From: Pratylenchus scribneri
Taxonomy: Eukaryota > Nematoda > Chromadorea > Rhabditida > Pratylenchidae
NCBI GenBank assembly: GCA_030063045.1
Contig: JAQSEB010000019.1
Span: forward strand, 1,426,001-1,490,000
Direction of reading: 5' to 3'
DNA: 64,000 nucleotides
Position 1 is the stretch's first letter, and each line of letters begins with the position of its first letter. The notes beneath the pieces are model-generated. The model was not told where the DNA came from. It saw only the letters and a program-made list of their open reading frames with translations, and searched no databases. Both the position numbers and the translations under genes were made by a program. This document shows positions 22,420 through 33,905 of this stretch, piece after piece.

Positions 22420-25344
22420 ATGACGAGCACGGATGAGGACAGCGATTTGGAGGCAGCCGCAAAAAGGCGGCTGACAATAAACGGCGAAAAGAATGAAAAG
22501 AATGGCATCCCGGGGACGGGGCCATCTGCTGGATCGAATGGACATTACCCGGGGCCAGGAGGGTCATCATCAACAGAAGGACAACAGCAAACAAGGGTTT
22601 ATGCAAGGAGATACGCAATGTTGGCAATGTAGGTGCCCTCGGGAATTGGAATGGAATTAGGATTACCGTATATCCTTTATTAGAAGCCACTGACTACTAA
22701 ATTTCGAACCCAAAAATGGGCAAAATTTGTGGTCTAACTCTGTTATTTTTTAGATTTTTCTGAACTAACTATAGCATATTTTATAGAATCAAACGGCACT
22801 AAGTAATGCAATAAAAATCTTGTCAAAAAGTTCATCTTTCCATGAAGTAGTGTCTCAAAGTCAATGGGGCCACTAATAGAGGAAATGCGGTATTTATGAA
22901 GGAAAAAGCTTATTAGATTTTGGTTATTTTGTCTAACAAATAACTCATTCTCCAATTTCCCCCCTAAATTTAAGGTTCATTCTCCTTTCCGCCTCCAATG
23001 CAATGCAATGGATTGGTTCGTTTTTAATGACCCAATTTAATTCCTCCGTTTTCCTCTCCCCTCAATTATAGAATACAGCATAATTGCGCATATCATCACC
23101 GAATTTTACGGGGTTACTTTTAGTGCCGTCGATTGGACCTCAATGATTTATATGTGCGTTTTTGGTGGGTCAAATCCCCAAATATTGGCCATTTTCAGGC
23201 TAACCTATATGATCCTTGTTTTCCCCGGAAGGTGAGGGAAAATAGTAAACATTAAAAAAATATTTTCCATTTCTAGTTGGTTTCTTGATAAATATGGCCT
23301 ACGGACTTCGGTGCTGATCGGCGCATTTGGCAATTGTTTTGGTGCTTGGCTGAAGTTGTTGAGCACCGCACCTGGTCCTGCTACCAAAATTCCCCTTTAA
23401 TTACATTCATACATATCAATTCAGATCGTTTTTGGCTGACATTTCTGGCCCAAACTGTATAATATTCATCCCAAAAATCCATTCTTTATATCATTTCCCT
23501 CATAAAAAGATTGTTGGCTCTTCCCAAGTGTTCATTTTGGGCATTCCGCCAAGGTTGGCCGCCGTTTGGTTTGGACCTAAACAAGTCTCGACAGCTTGCG
23601 CCGCTGGCGTTTTTGGCAATCAAGTGAGGAGGGAAATAGTTCATTCAATGGGATAATTGGTTTCCTATGAATCTCAAAAAAATATTTTTGTCTTCAGTTG
23701 GGCATTGCCGTTGGCTTTGTTCTTCCCCCAATCATTGTTCATCTCGGCAGTGTGGAACGAATCAGTTTTGACCTCAGTTTCCTGTTCCTCATTTCCGCCG
23801 TCGTCAACAGCGTTGTTTTCGTCTTCATTCTACTTTTCTTCGCCGAAAAGCCTCCATTGCCACCTTCAATTGCGCAAATGCAGGCAATTGATGAATCAAG
23901 GGACAATGACTTCTTAAAATCCATCAAAAAGTTGTTGGTCAATCCAAACTACATTCTACTTCTTTTGACCTATGGTAGGAATGAATTGGGGAATTACTTC
24001 TATGTTATTTTTAAGCTTCATCTTAAATTCAATACCAAATTTAACCATAGATCTATCCTCTAATATGCCTTAAATTAGGCTAATTTTGTCCATCGTAGGT
24101 ATCAATGTAGGAGTTTTCTACGCAATTTCCACGCTACTCAGCCAAATGATTTTGGTCTATCATCCGGACGCACAGGAAGAATCGGGCACAACTGGCCTGT
24201 TGATTGTGGTGAGCGGAATGTTCGGTTCGGTTGTTTGTGGCTATATTCTCGACAAATGGCATCATTTCAAGTTGGCCAATTTGGAGGGAATTAGCCACCA
24301 TTTTCTCCATTCAGGGCCACCACATTGGTCGTTTATTTGTTCTCCTTTGTTGGAATGGTACTGTTCACGGCATTGTTGGCCTCATCCTCAATTTGGCTCA
24401 TTTTCATTCTTGCCATCATCCTTGGGTTCGTCTAATTTGACAAAACCATTCACTTTTCCTTATCAGTTTCTTCATGACCGGCTATTTGCCCTTGGGCTTC
24501 GAATTTGCCGCCGAATTGACTTTCCCAATTGCCGAAGGTACAACTTCCGGCCTTCTGAATGGATCGGCCCAGATATTCGGCATTGGGATGACATATGGGA
24601 TGGGAAAGGTGGGCAGTCAGAATACATCAAATTTATGATAAAAATTACGTGTTTTGAAAAGGAGAAGTTTGCCTTCAAAAACCATCAAAAGGATAAGTCA
24701 TTCTCCAGAAAATAGATAGAAAGTGTCATTATTAGCCCTAATCTATGTGTAAAGTTGTTTGGAGCCTAAGCCGCCAGTGGCCCAAAAACGGGATAGGGAT
24801 TTGAGGGGAAAGAACCCTTAAATTATTATTTATCTGTTGTGCCAGTAAATGTGAATGTGATTGATAAAAGAGAACGTCGCAAAAGTGAACATTTTGCTGG
24901 AAAATGAGCGGGTTTAAAAGGCAGATTGAGGCAATATTTGATTGATAGAGTGACAGAGTGATTAGTCAAAAAGTGGGGAGTTGGGGTACAGTAGGATGAA
25001 TAGAGGAAAGCTCTTTGGTATTGTATTGGCATTGACAGTCATTTTGATGTCATTTTTAGGACCAACCAGAATTCAATCATGGCAAATGTCAAATATCCTC
25101 CTTTTTAATTCCCCACTCTCGTATTCAATAGGTTATCCATGAGATGTCCATTTTCTGGTGCAATTTCATTATGTCCGCATTTTTGTTGGCCGGCTTTTTT
25201 ATGACTGCTTTGATCAAATCCGATTTGAGGCGGCAAAATGCACACAATCGAGTATGTGGACAAAAATAGAAAACAATTCCATTAAATAAATTAGTAATCC
25301 AATTTTAGAGGACCGAAACTGAAGTCACAACGTCGACCGAATAA
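22420..25344 (+). CDS. FLVCR: FLVCR-type major facilitator (choline/heme transporter family)
   Basis: Thirteen exons encode 488 residues: 22420-22628, 22975-23015, 23072-23153, 23199-23231, 23277-23374, 23425-23456, 23510-23623, 23698-23974, 24099-24270, 24315-24425, 24467-24608, 25132-25251, 25309-25344. After a polar, glycine-rich N-terminus come twelve hydrophobic segments. The first carries [18 protein letters not shown], and [12 protein letters not shown] after the second span matches MFS motif A. The central [15 protein letters not shown] and the [17 protein letters not shown] region fit the FLVCR/SLC49 family. Family members move choline, ethanolamine or heme across plasma or mitochondrial membranes; which substrate applies cannot be read here. 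One intron carries a TACCGTAT MITE and another an R1 repeat. Two exons are only 32-33 bp. Confidence 0.9.
22663..22893. mobile_element. TACCGTAT-ended MITE, copy C (FLVCR intron)
   Basis: Left end TACCGTATATCCTTTATTAG, right end on the other strand TACCGCATTTCCTCTATTAG: clear imperfect terminal inverted repeats around 230 bp of non-coding DNA. Occupies most of the first intron. Confidence 0.7.
24733..25037 (-). repeat. R1 dispersed repeat, copy e (FLVCR intron)
   Basis: Reverse orientation, TTAGCCCTAATCTATG to GGCATTGACA. GTCATT flanks both sides, a candidate target-site duplication. The GC-rich hairpin part is shortened in this copy. Confidence 0.8.
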
Positions 25345-25649
25345 ACAAAATATATTAGAAGAAAATGAAGTCGAAGATCTCAAAATCCAACCCATCAAAT
25401 TTTCCCTCATTTTGTGCAATTCTCTTTTTTCAAAACCCACTCAATTTTAATTCTTAATTGATAATTTCACATTTGTGTGTTTGTAATTTAGTCAAATTTG
25501 CATAAATTTATGAATTTTTTTATTTTCTTATGAAAAATAAATTTGGAAATAAATAAATGTTAACAGGAAAAATATTCCAAAAGAATAATCGAACAAAATT
25601 CATCATTTTTTCTTTACATCTTTCATTCATCATCGTTCATTTCATCAAT
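25345..25649. other. 3' space between convergent FLVCR and Derlin-1 genes
   Basis: About 300 bp, AT-rich, expected to hold both 3' UTRs. AATAAA-like motifs occur (for example near 25538). No gene seen. Confidence 0.5.
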
Positions 25650-26758
25650 TCAATTGCCCCCGAGGGCATGGCCTCTTCCCCAAGCATGTCCAGCGCCCGG
25701 CGGTCCCCGATTCTGTGGTTCATTTGGCCGTCTGCTTTGTGGGACTGTTCCGAAACCGGCAAATCCTCCGACTCGATTTGGCAAATAATTATACCTGAAA
25801 ATGTCAATTTAAATAATATTTTAAATTTATTGGTTGATTTATTTGTGATTGGGAACCTAGAAATGAATGCCCATTATTTGGTACGCATTATTCCTCAAAG
25901 CCCAATTCATTTGATTTTGCAAGAATCTAGGATATAAAGGACCATGGTTGACGTCCTTTACCGCTGGTTCTTGCCATTTTATATTAATTATAAATTAAAT
26001 GGGGAACTCACAAGAATTGTGGAGTGCTAATAAATTGGGAGCCGCCGAAGTCGAGTGCATATTGGAATGCGAGGAAATAGTAGGTGTGACCAACGAGGAT
26101 GCCAACCAATTCGTTGATTCCGCCACCCCTCAAAATCATGTTGAATGCCACCAAAACCCAGGGAAGATAGACGGCCTATGAATTTATTTTTTTTTGATTT
26201 TAATGATGACTATTTTTGAATACCTTGAATTGCAAACCAAACCAGAATGACACGATCCGATCCTTGTTGAATTGGCACCAAACGTAGAGAACACTCAAAA
26301 CCATCGGCTCAAGCAGAAAATAAATTTCGGCAACGAAACAAATTACCTATAAGCCGATTTCAATTAAATTTTTTAATTTAATGAATTACTGTGCAACAAA
26401 TCCAATTGAAAAAGAGCATGAAGAGATAATCGGCCGGTCTTCCATCAAAAAATGAACTCTCCAAATCCTTTGAATAGTTGTAGAGGAAATAGCACATCAA
26501 AAGCCAATGGAAGCCGGTCTGCGGTGTTACTGGGAAATAGAAGAGTGCGGTTATTGGCCTCCATAACTTAAATTAAAATTACTCAACTTATTTTGTTGGA
26601 TAAACCTGGAATTTATAGAAGAACAGTTCCCAGTCGAGTAGCATCAAATACGGATTGAACAGTCCAAATCGGCCAAGCAAAGGAATCACGGTGGCGCCAG
26701 TGAACCAATATTTTGTAATCAGTGGTATTGAATGATACCACTCACCAAAATCGCCCAT
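25650..26758 (-). CDS. DERL1: Derlin-1, ER-associated degradation channel subunit
   Basis: Five exons (26758-26606, 26566-26390, 26346-26224, 26175-26012, 25794-25650) encode 253 residues. The start MGDFGEWYHSIPLITKYWF matches Derlin-1 MSDIGDWFRSIPAITRYWF almost position by position. The rhomboid-fold signatures are present: LWRPITALFYFP (the WR motif), FFDGRPADYLFML, VLYVWCQFNKDRIVSFWFG, and INELVGILVGHTYYFL. It has no catalytic serine, as expected for a pseudoprotease. The tail WGRGHALGG is a SHP-box-like motif of the kind that recruits p97/CDC48. Derlin-1 works with HRD1, HERP and p97 to move misfolded proteins out of the ER. It is transcribed divergently from the HERP gene. All introns are GT-AG. 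Confidence 0.95.
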
Positions 26759-27300
26759 TTTTGATTTAGTTTTGTAGATTTGGATTTATACTTAGTAGAT
26801 TTCTACAAAGAATGCTTAATAAAATCATTAATAAAAATTGAAATTCCCTGATCCATGATCCATGGACTATCAAATAAATAAAATGTCAGTTTTATTTCTT
26901 TTTGAAGCAATTCACTTATTTATAATATAATAAATTTAATGAAAAAAAGTTATTAAGCAGATTCTTCATTAATTCATCTCATTCTTCCTTTATTAATTTT
27001 TGGTTCTGGCTATTTTCCCTAGAAATATTCACAATTCATGTTATCGCCCTAAAATATAGCAAAGGCAAAAGCCATAAGAGCGAATCGCATTATCACACGT
27101 GAGCATTAGCATTAATTCAATAGCCACACGTAAATAATAGGACGTAGACATAACACATAGGCAATAAATTGAATTGATTAATTCTTTAATAATTTCATTG
27201 ATCGTCACTTTTATAAATCGTTAATAAAATCAACTAATCCAATATTATATTTAGATTTTACAAACCATACAAACCGATTTTATTAAATTTGATTGATAAA
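26759..27300. promoter_or_regulatory. Shared divergent promoter of Derlin-1 and HERP, with clustered ACGT motifs
   Basis: The 542 bp between the two start codons are AT-rich, but three ACGT cores sit within 50 bp: TCACACGTGAG at 27094-27102 (palindromic CACGTG), CCACACGTAA at 27128-27131, and GGACGTAG at 27142-27145. ACGT is the core of the XBP1/ATF6 unfolded-protein-response element, and both flanking genes are classic UPR targets in other animals. Functional use is inference. Confidence 0.55.
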
Positions 27301-29184
27301 ATGTCCGACCAATCAATTCAATTGACAATTCGTTGTGCCTTGGAAACATTCTCCGATTATAATGTTGAATGTTCATCTGATTGGACAATTCTTCAATTGA
27401 AAGAGCATTTGGCTCAACTTTGTACATTTAAACCGGTAAACCCAATTTTATTATGAAGAATATGTATTAAAAATTGCTTAATAGGATGTCACACGCCAGC
27501 GTCTTATTTACGCGGGAAAATGCCTGGAAAATGGACAGAAAATCAGTGAAGTGCTAAAATTACAACGCGATGGAATCCAACGTCCAGCGGAAGAACAGCT
27601 GGAGAAGCAGGTTATTCACATGGTTTACATTGGCAATCCGGGTCCAGGACAAAAAAGTGGAGAAGGAATTCGGCATCGGTCAAATGTGAACAACAATTCA
27701 AAGTATATTTTTGGATATTTTAAACATTTATTAATGACCAATTTTTAGTGCCAATATCCAAAATCCTCCAAATATGAATGCCAATTTTGTTCAACCCCCT
27801 CCAACAATGATGGCACCACCACCAAATTATGGCATTCAGTACCAAAATCATGAAGCATGGATGACCGCATATCACAATTAGTATTATTCTTATTAATTTA
27901 AATTGATTAAAAATTGAACATTTCAGTATGGCCCAAATGATGCAATTTTACCAATATGGAGGAATGCCGGCGGCAATGCCATATCGGGTCCATTACGGTT
28001 CCGTCCCTTTGGTAATGAATCCTCAATTCGGCCAACAAATTCCATTCACTAATCAGCCACAGGTAATTTTAAAATAATCTCATTTTTGGGAACGCACATT
28101 AAATTAAATCTTTTAAAAATGCCTACGGGCTTAATACCTATAATTCCCCCTAAAATTCCAGTTCATGGGTGTTCCCCCAGCGGCATTTGGCGGCCCCCAA
28201 AATGGACAACAAATGCCATTGATTCCGGCAAATACACCAGCCGTGCCCGCAGTGAACAATGATTTGTTGAATGTTCGAGCTGCTGCTGCTGCCCCTGACT
28301 TCCTTGACCTCCTCTATAAATCCATTCGATTTCTCTTATTGGCCATGGTCCTTTACCTTTATTCATCGGTGGAACGATTCTTCTTCGTCATTTCCATTGT
28401 TGGCATTTTTTGGTTTGTCCGAGCACGGAGGGATCAACAAGGAAGGCAACAACCTCAACAACAACAAAATCAACAAGCTCAAAATGGGGCAGTGGCGGAA
28501 CAACAAAGAGCGGTGAGTGGATCTATTTTAATCTAAACTTTAACTTCTTAAATCTTGCAGAATGCACTAAATTAACTTTAATTCAATTTTAAATTTTCAT
28601 GGAATTAAGACTTTATGAATTAGGAAAGAACGAGTGGCTTTTTATTCGTCTTTTTTGGGGAACACTAGTGCTTTTGGAGCCCTTATTTTTATTGCTCACT
28701 AAGATTTACGCTGATTAGGGTTTATAAAGAAGATTTAATCATCTGACTAAAAGAGACATTTTTAGCTTAGTGGATTGATGCTTTTTTTGTAAAATTGAGG
28801 TCCCGGGTTCGAACCCTCTCCGAAGCAGATATTTTTTTTGGGTTTATTCCTTATTGTCACCTTTTATGCATTTTTATATATTCTACATACATTTCTAGTA
28901 AAAAAAATACAATTTTTGGTGCCTAACGCGCTAGTCTAACCCTATTTTTTAATCTATAATTTAATAAATAATTTCATATTAAATTGATAAAATATTTTCA
29001 GGCCAATCAGCCGGTGGAAGGTGATCCGAACCAGCAGCCACAACAAATTCAAGAAGGCCAAGCCAATGCACCGGTCAATGTTCCTTCGGCTGGCCAAAAT
29101 GCTTGGAACATTTTCTTCCAAACAATTCATTCATTTTTCACATCATTGATCCCGGAACCGGCGCCTCCATTGGAAATCAATTAA
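27301..29184 (+). CDS. HERPUD: HERP (HERPUD family), ubiquitin-like ERAD scaffold
   Basis: Six exons (27301-27435, 27485-27702, 27749-27880, 27927-28062, 28162-28512, 29002-29184) encode 384 residues. An N-terminal ubiquitin-like domain (residues about 7-85: SDWTILQLKEHL, DVTRQRLIYAGKCLENGQ) is followed by a proline, asparagine and glutamine-rich region. A hydrophobic hairpin near residues 258-297 (FLLLAMVLYLYSSVERFFF then VISIVGIFWFV) precedes a glutamine-rich tail. This order is that of mammalian HERPUD1/2, an ER membrane protein facing the cytosol that binds HRD1 and Derlins and is induced by ER stress. The last intron contains a tRNA-like sequence. The neighbour on the other side of the promoter is Derlin-1. 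Confidence 0.93.
28763..28827 (+). ncRNA. tRNA-like sequence (pseudo-tRNA or tRNA-derived SINE head)
   Basis: A box TAGCTTAGTGG at 28763-28773 and a perfect B box GGGTTCGAACCC at 28805-28816, spaced as in a tRNA. The T stem is only partly paired and the 5' and 3' acceptor arms do not pair, so this is probably not a working tRNA. It lies within an intron of the HERP gene. Confidence 0.4.
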
Positions 29185-30034
29185 GAATAGAAGAAAAGAA
29201 GAATATGTAAAAAAGAAGAAACTAAACGGGCATTTCAAAATTCTATCCAATTATTAAAAATGAATTTCCCAAATTTATTTCTATTTAATTCTCTAAATAT
29301 TTTCCGCATTAGTTTCCCATTTCAAAGTACAATTTTTGCTTTGCTTTCCCTCCTTTGAATTTTGTAAATTTTCCTTTTCCTTTGCTTGATGAATAAATAT
29401 TTCGACCATTTTTTTCATAAATTTTCACATATTTTGGCCACAAATTGAATTTTTTGGGGAATAAGCTGGCACCAAAGTGGATTTGGATGGATGGATGATG
29501 CCATTGGGTTGGTCGGCGGCAACCACACAAAAAAAGAAGAGAATGGAGACAAATTGATTTTCTTCCCTCCGGCTATGTGCCTCCCATTCCTCCTTTATCC
29601 CCTTAGGCCACATTCCCTTCTCTTTATTTCCTTTTGCCTCTTCTGCCCCAATAGTTGCCCCCCCCCCTCTCTATCCATTGCCGACTTGCTGATGGCCAAA
29701 TACTCTACTACGAGAGTATATTATTTGCCTTTGGCCAGGCCACTTTTCCTCCCCCATTTTCTTTCGTCGCCGAGAACGGCCAAAAATGCCGCTGGCTTTG
29801 GCCACTGATGAGTGAGTGAATGAATCAAAAATGCGTGGTCCCCTTTTTGCCCCCTTTTCCGTGCCGGCTCTGCGGCATTTCCTTCCCAAAACGACTTACT
29901 TAACTAGAAAAAAAGGATTGAATATATTTCCCTTCCGGCCTTCTCTTCCTTCTTCTCAATTTGTAAAATATCCGCAAAATTTGTTCATTTTCATCTAAAA
30001 ATCCAGAGGAAAATTCCAATTAGCCCAACCAAAA
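29185..30034. other. Intergenic, HERP 3' end to TMEM200-like start
   Basis: AT-rich on the left, then pyrimidine-rich (29.55-29.95 kb). No supported exon. Promoter of the TMEM200-like gene expected. Confidence 0.5.
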
Positions 30035-32622
30035 ATGTTGGCGGCACGAGGAGGTTTGAAGGGAATAATGTTGCTGGGAATGGATTTAAAATAATTTAAA
30101 GTGAGCCTCGGATTGGGCCGAATAAATTTGTCGGATTTGAACCAATTGCCAAAGGCGGACCGAGCATTGTTGGGCAAATTGAAAAGGGAACAAAAGGCGG
30201 AGCAGAGGGCACAACAGGCCAAATTGGTTGTGCGGAAACACGTCGATTCAAAGGTGCATATGCCCTCTCTTTCTTTCCATTTTTGGGAACAATTTTATGG
30301 GCATATTTAATGGATGGATGAAGCATTCGAAAGTGCAATTTGGAGGGATAAAAATGGGGGAAATACCTTCCCAGATTCTTTTCTAAAAAATAGGCACGTA
30401 TTTCCTGTAATTAAATTTGGGTGTCTGTCCAATTATATAAAAGAGAATTATTGTTTTGATGGCCCACATTTGGCCAAAAAAAAACAATTCTCAACTTGCT
30501 GGCCCAATATCATTTTATTTTTCTTCACCTTAATAAAAAAGAGGTTATTTCCCTCAAATCCGTAAATTGTTGCAACTTTACTCTTTTCTTTCCAACTTGT
30601 AATGTTTTTTTTGTCCCCTTTCATTCGCGCCTAGACCAATTCTTTGGGGGAAAATAAACGGAGGGCGGATCAATGGGATCAGTAGCCAGGGAATAAAGGA
30701 AGCTTTTCCTCCTCATTTTCCCTCAAAAAGTATCCCAAAAATCCATGAAAAGCAAAAATACTGATGAGCCACGGTTGCCAAAAGGAATTTTCGTTATTCC
30801 AATTTTCCATTTGAGATTTGCATTCAATAGGCAGGTGTGCTGTCGAAAATTAATTAATCTCTTCCAAATATTCTCCCTCATTTTTTGATCCTCATAAATT
30901 CTTTCCTTTTCACAGACACTCCTAACGGCTTGTGCCACTGTAATTGTCGGTGCTGCATTTATGGCCATGGGCCTGCTGATGACCGGTTGGTTGAAAGAAA
31001 TATTATCATGATTCATGATAAAGGAATTACCAAGAAATAGAAATAATAAAACGCTAATTAAACTGAATACATTTACTTATTGTTAGTCCTAATATTTGGG
31101 ACAATAACTGGATCCAGGTTCTCGCCCCGGGCCTTCTCTAGGGGCCTAAGCCTCAGTGGTCCAATGAATGGGATAGGAGATTAGAGGCAATCAACTTTAA
31201 ATTTTTCTTTATTAATAGTGCCGAAAATTTGATAATAAAATGAAGGGAAAAAGATTCTGCTGGGGAGGAAAAGAGTGGATTTAAAAAGGCGGATTGGGGC
31301 AATATTTGATTGATAGGGTGACGGGGCAATTAGGCACAAAGTGGGGTACAGTAGGACTAATAGGAAAACACTTAGGTAGGCATTATTGGCATTGACATTT
31401 ATATTTATTTCCTCTAGGAATAGGTAAAATCAACTTTGGCAGTTAAAACTTCGTTTAGCCAAATCTTTGAACTCAAATCTAATCTAATTTCATTTCCCCC
31501 TCCATAGTTGTCGGCTATTTCGACAGCGATTTGTTCTCATCAGCCGAGCCACTACTTGTCACGGAAGTGGCCAATAATCCTTCCAATGTTGATCAATCCT
31601 CTTCTGGCACTTTCAATTCACAAAATCCCAATTCCATTGGGGATTCTGACTCGTCGCCACTGGGATGGTTTCGCTTTCTGCTCAAATCAATGCAATACGT
31701 TGGCCCAGTGCTAATGGGCATTGGAATGTTTTTGTTGATTATTGCCTGTGTGATCACATTGGAGTCCCGGGACAGACATGCCCAGATAGGTATGGGGATG
31801 GGAGGGAACAGGGCCGGATTGGGCATCCGTTTCAGATAATCCAGGAAGAGTCGACCGAATTGCGCCGATCCCGACGCCAAACAACCATCCAACGGACAAG
31901 GAGCGATCGGAGCAGAACGGGCGGTGTTGATGGAAATGGGGCGGTGTCGGAGACGGAAATGGAAATGATCCGAGAGAATGGGGCAGCCGGGGGAAAAGAA
32001 AGGTGAGTGAAGGGGATGAATTTTCGGGGGATGAAAATGACATAATTTGAACAGTATTTTGGAATTTGTTTAAATGGAATTAAAATGAATATAACTAAAA
32101 AAGGATTCAATTTTCATTCCATTTTTCAGCAATTCCTCAAAATTATTTGCCCTTGTTGAAGTGCATGGCGATGGCCAATCTGCCTCCTCCCCCTTTCTGA
32201 GGCCAAGTTGTCCGCCAGCCGATTTTTCATTGGTCAGCGATGCGTCAAGCACGGATATGATGACCGAATACACATTTCCATCAAAAAAGCCAAAAGCGAA
32301 GGTGGAAATGTTGAATGTGCCCGGAAGGAAATCGAAATTTGAAACGGAAAATTTGGAACAAAGAAAAGAAGAGGAGGAAAGGAAAAAGCCGGAACAACCA
32401 CCGCAAATAGTGATGGAACAAAGGACAACACCAACAAAAGTTGGGATTGGCACCATCAACAGACGAAAATCCAGTTCCGCCGCCACTTTTGTTCGGATCA
32501 ATCGAAATACGCCTAGAGGGCCAGCTCCACTTGTCCGGGTTGAATCCTTGGTAGAATTGTCCATTTCGGGCAGTTCCCCTCCATCAACATATGGAACACC
32601 GAGAAAAAAGACCCAAATTTGA
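30035..32622 (+). CDS. TMEM200: TMEM200-like two-pass membrane protein
   Basis: Six exons (30035-30053, 30102-30253, 30916-30985, 31508-31789, 31849-32002, 32130-32622) encode 389 residues. A basic N-terminus leads into TM1 (VIVGAAFMAMGLLMTVVGYF). A serine/asparagine-rich loop follows, then TM2, with SMQYVGPVLMGIGMFLLII before ACVITLESRDRH; the last matches the TMEM200 signature [24 protein letters not shown]. The long C-terminus is charged, with a glutamate/lysine-rich stretch. TMEM200 function is unknown; the family is animal-wide. The first exon is only 19 bp, chosen because it gives an ATG in phase. The fifth exon start is ambiguous: a stronger TTTCAG acceptor 13 bp earlier would break frame with the GT donor. 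The third intron carries an R1 repeat. Confidence 0.85.
31083..31397 (-). repeat. R1 dispersed repeat, copy f (TMEM200-like intron)
   Basis: Reverse orientation, TTAGTCCTAATATTTGG to TATTGGCATTGACA, with all internal blocks present. Confidence 0.85.
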
Positions 32623-33367
32623 TGCATGTTTTGAGAGTTTTTGCTGGAATAGTGGAAAATAATAATTTATATTGGATTAGATAATCTAGGGTATTAATTA
32701 TTAAAGAATAGCAATCATTAATTCCATTTGTTGTAGAGAAATTTAATTCTTAATATAAACCATGAATTTAGCAATAATATGCTAAATTACTTGTTAAGCC
32801 CGGCCATTATTACCGAATCTTAAATAATTCACAAAATCAGCAAATTAATCAATATAAGATTAAATTTCGATTGAAATTTCGAAATAACGTCAAATCCAAA
32901 ATTCCACTATTCCAGAAAAAGCTCAAATTCCTTATGGCCATTCCTTCCATCCAAATTTATGTTGTCTTTTTCCCTTCAAATACGGGTTTGTCCCCAAAAT
33001 GCACTCAAATCTCCTTCACAGTTCACAATCCTTTCCCTTCCCATTTTCGGCCATCAAATTGTGCCCAATTTTCAAGAATTTATTCCGAAATACACCGAAT
33101 AAAAAGGAATGAATAAAAAATGGAATGAGCAAAAATAGTAAAAGTGAAAATAAGGAAGGTAATGAATAGAATGGGAATAAGGCGCAAAAATATAGGATAA
33201 AGTGGTTTTATTTTGACAATTGGGGGAGGGGACAAAATATGAATACCATATTCAAAGTGCCCAAGGCTAATGACTCCAATTGTCTAAATAAAAGCATCAA
33301 AAATGGGTAAATTTAATCGAATTTGTTAATGCCATTGTCATTCTTCTCCTTCATTTGTCATCATTCA
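32623..33367. other. 3' space between convergent genes
   Basis: Lies between TMEM200-like (+) and the small membrane protein (-). AT-rich. An 81-codon frame at 32871-33116 has no signal, homology or splice partner that I can see. Confidence 0.5.
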
Positions 33368-33905
33368 TCAATATCCCCGGTAGGCTGGCGTATCGCCAAG
33401 TCGGCGTTTCTCCCAGAAAACGTATAATTGGCTGAGTGCAAACATCAGGCCCATGCCGAAAAGGATGCCAACTGAAATTGAGAATATTGAGTAGCGATAC
33501 CAATGAATTATTCTCAACTATATTTGAGAAGTGACAATTGACTAAATAATTTTTGAACGAAAATATTCCCAATTTGATACAACTTTTTTCATTGAATCAA
33601 CGAGTTGGTCTCCAAATAATCAGCATACCGAAAATGGATCCCGCTCCATATCCATTGTTGCTCTTTTCGGCATCGGCACCCGGCGTAGTATTATTGCAAT
33701 TGCAAGTTTCGTTCTTTGGATCATCAGCGGCAATTTTATTGGCCACATTTTCCACATTGATATTGCTTTTTTCATTACCAAGATCCTTTTTTTTGCTGCT
33801 CACCAATTTAGATGGTTCAGAATTGCTTTCGGCTGCATTCAATGCGTAAACGGAAAGGAGGCCAAGAAAAATGAGGAAAATTAGCGAACAATTTGTGGAC
33901 ACCAT
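33368..33905 (-). CDS. Small type I membrane protein, 126 residues, unknown family
   Basis: Two exons (33905-33629, 33471-33368). A signal peptide (NCSLIFLIFLGLLSVYALNA) is followed by an acidic and lysine-rich luminal part of about 65 residues with possible N-glycosylation sites (NETCNCNNTT). A single membrane span follows (GVGILFGMGLMFALSQLYVF), then a short basic cytosolic tail, WEKRRLGDTPAYRGY. I do not recognise the family. The tail looks constrained and its end may be a sorting signal. A TTCTTCCAG acceptor 13 bp upstream of the ATG suggests spliced-leader addition. Confidence 0.75.

Noticed and set aside
25557..25937. 126-codon plus-strand frame over the Derlin-1 3' end
   Set aside because: Antisense shadow of the last Derlin-1 exon and intron.
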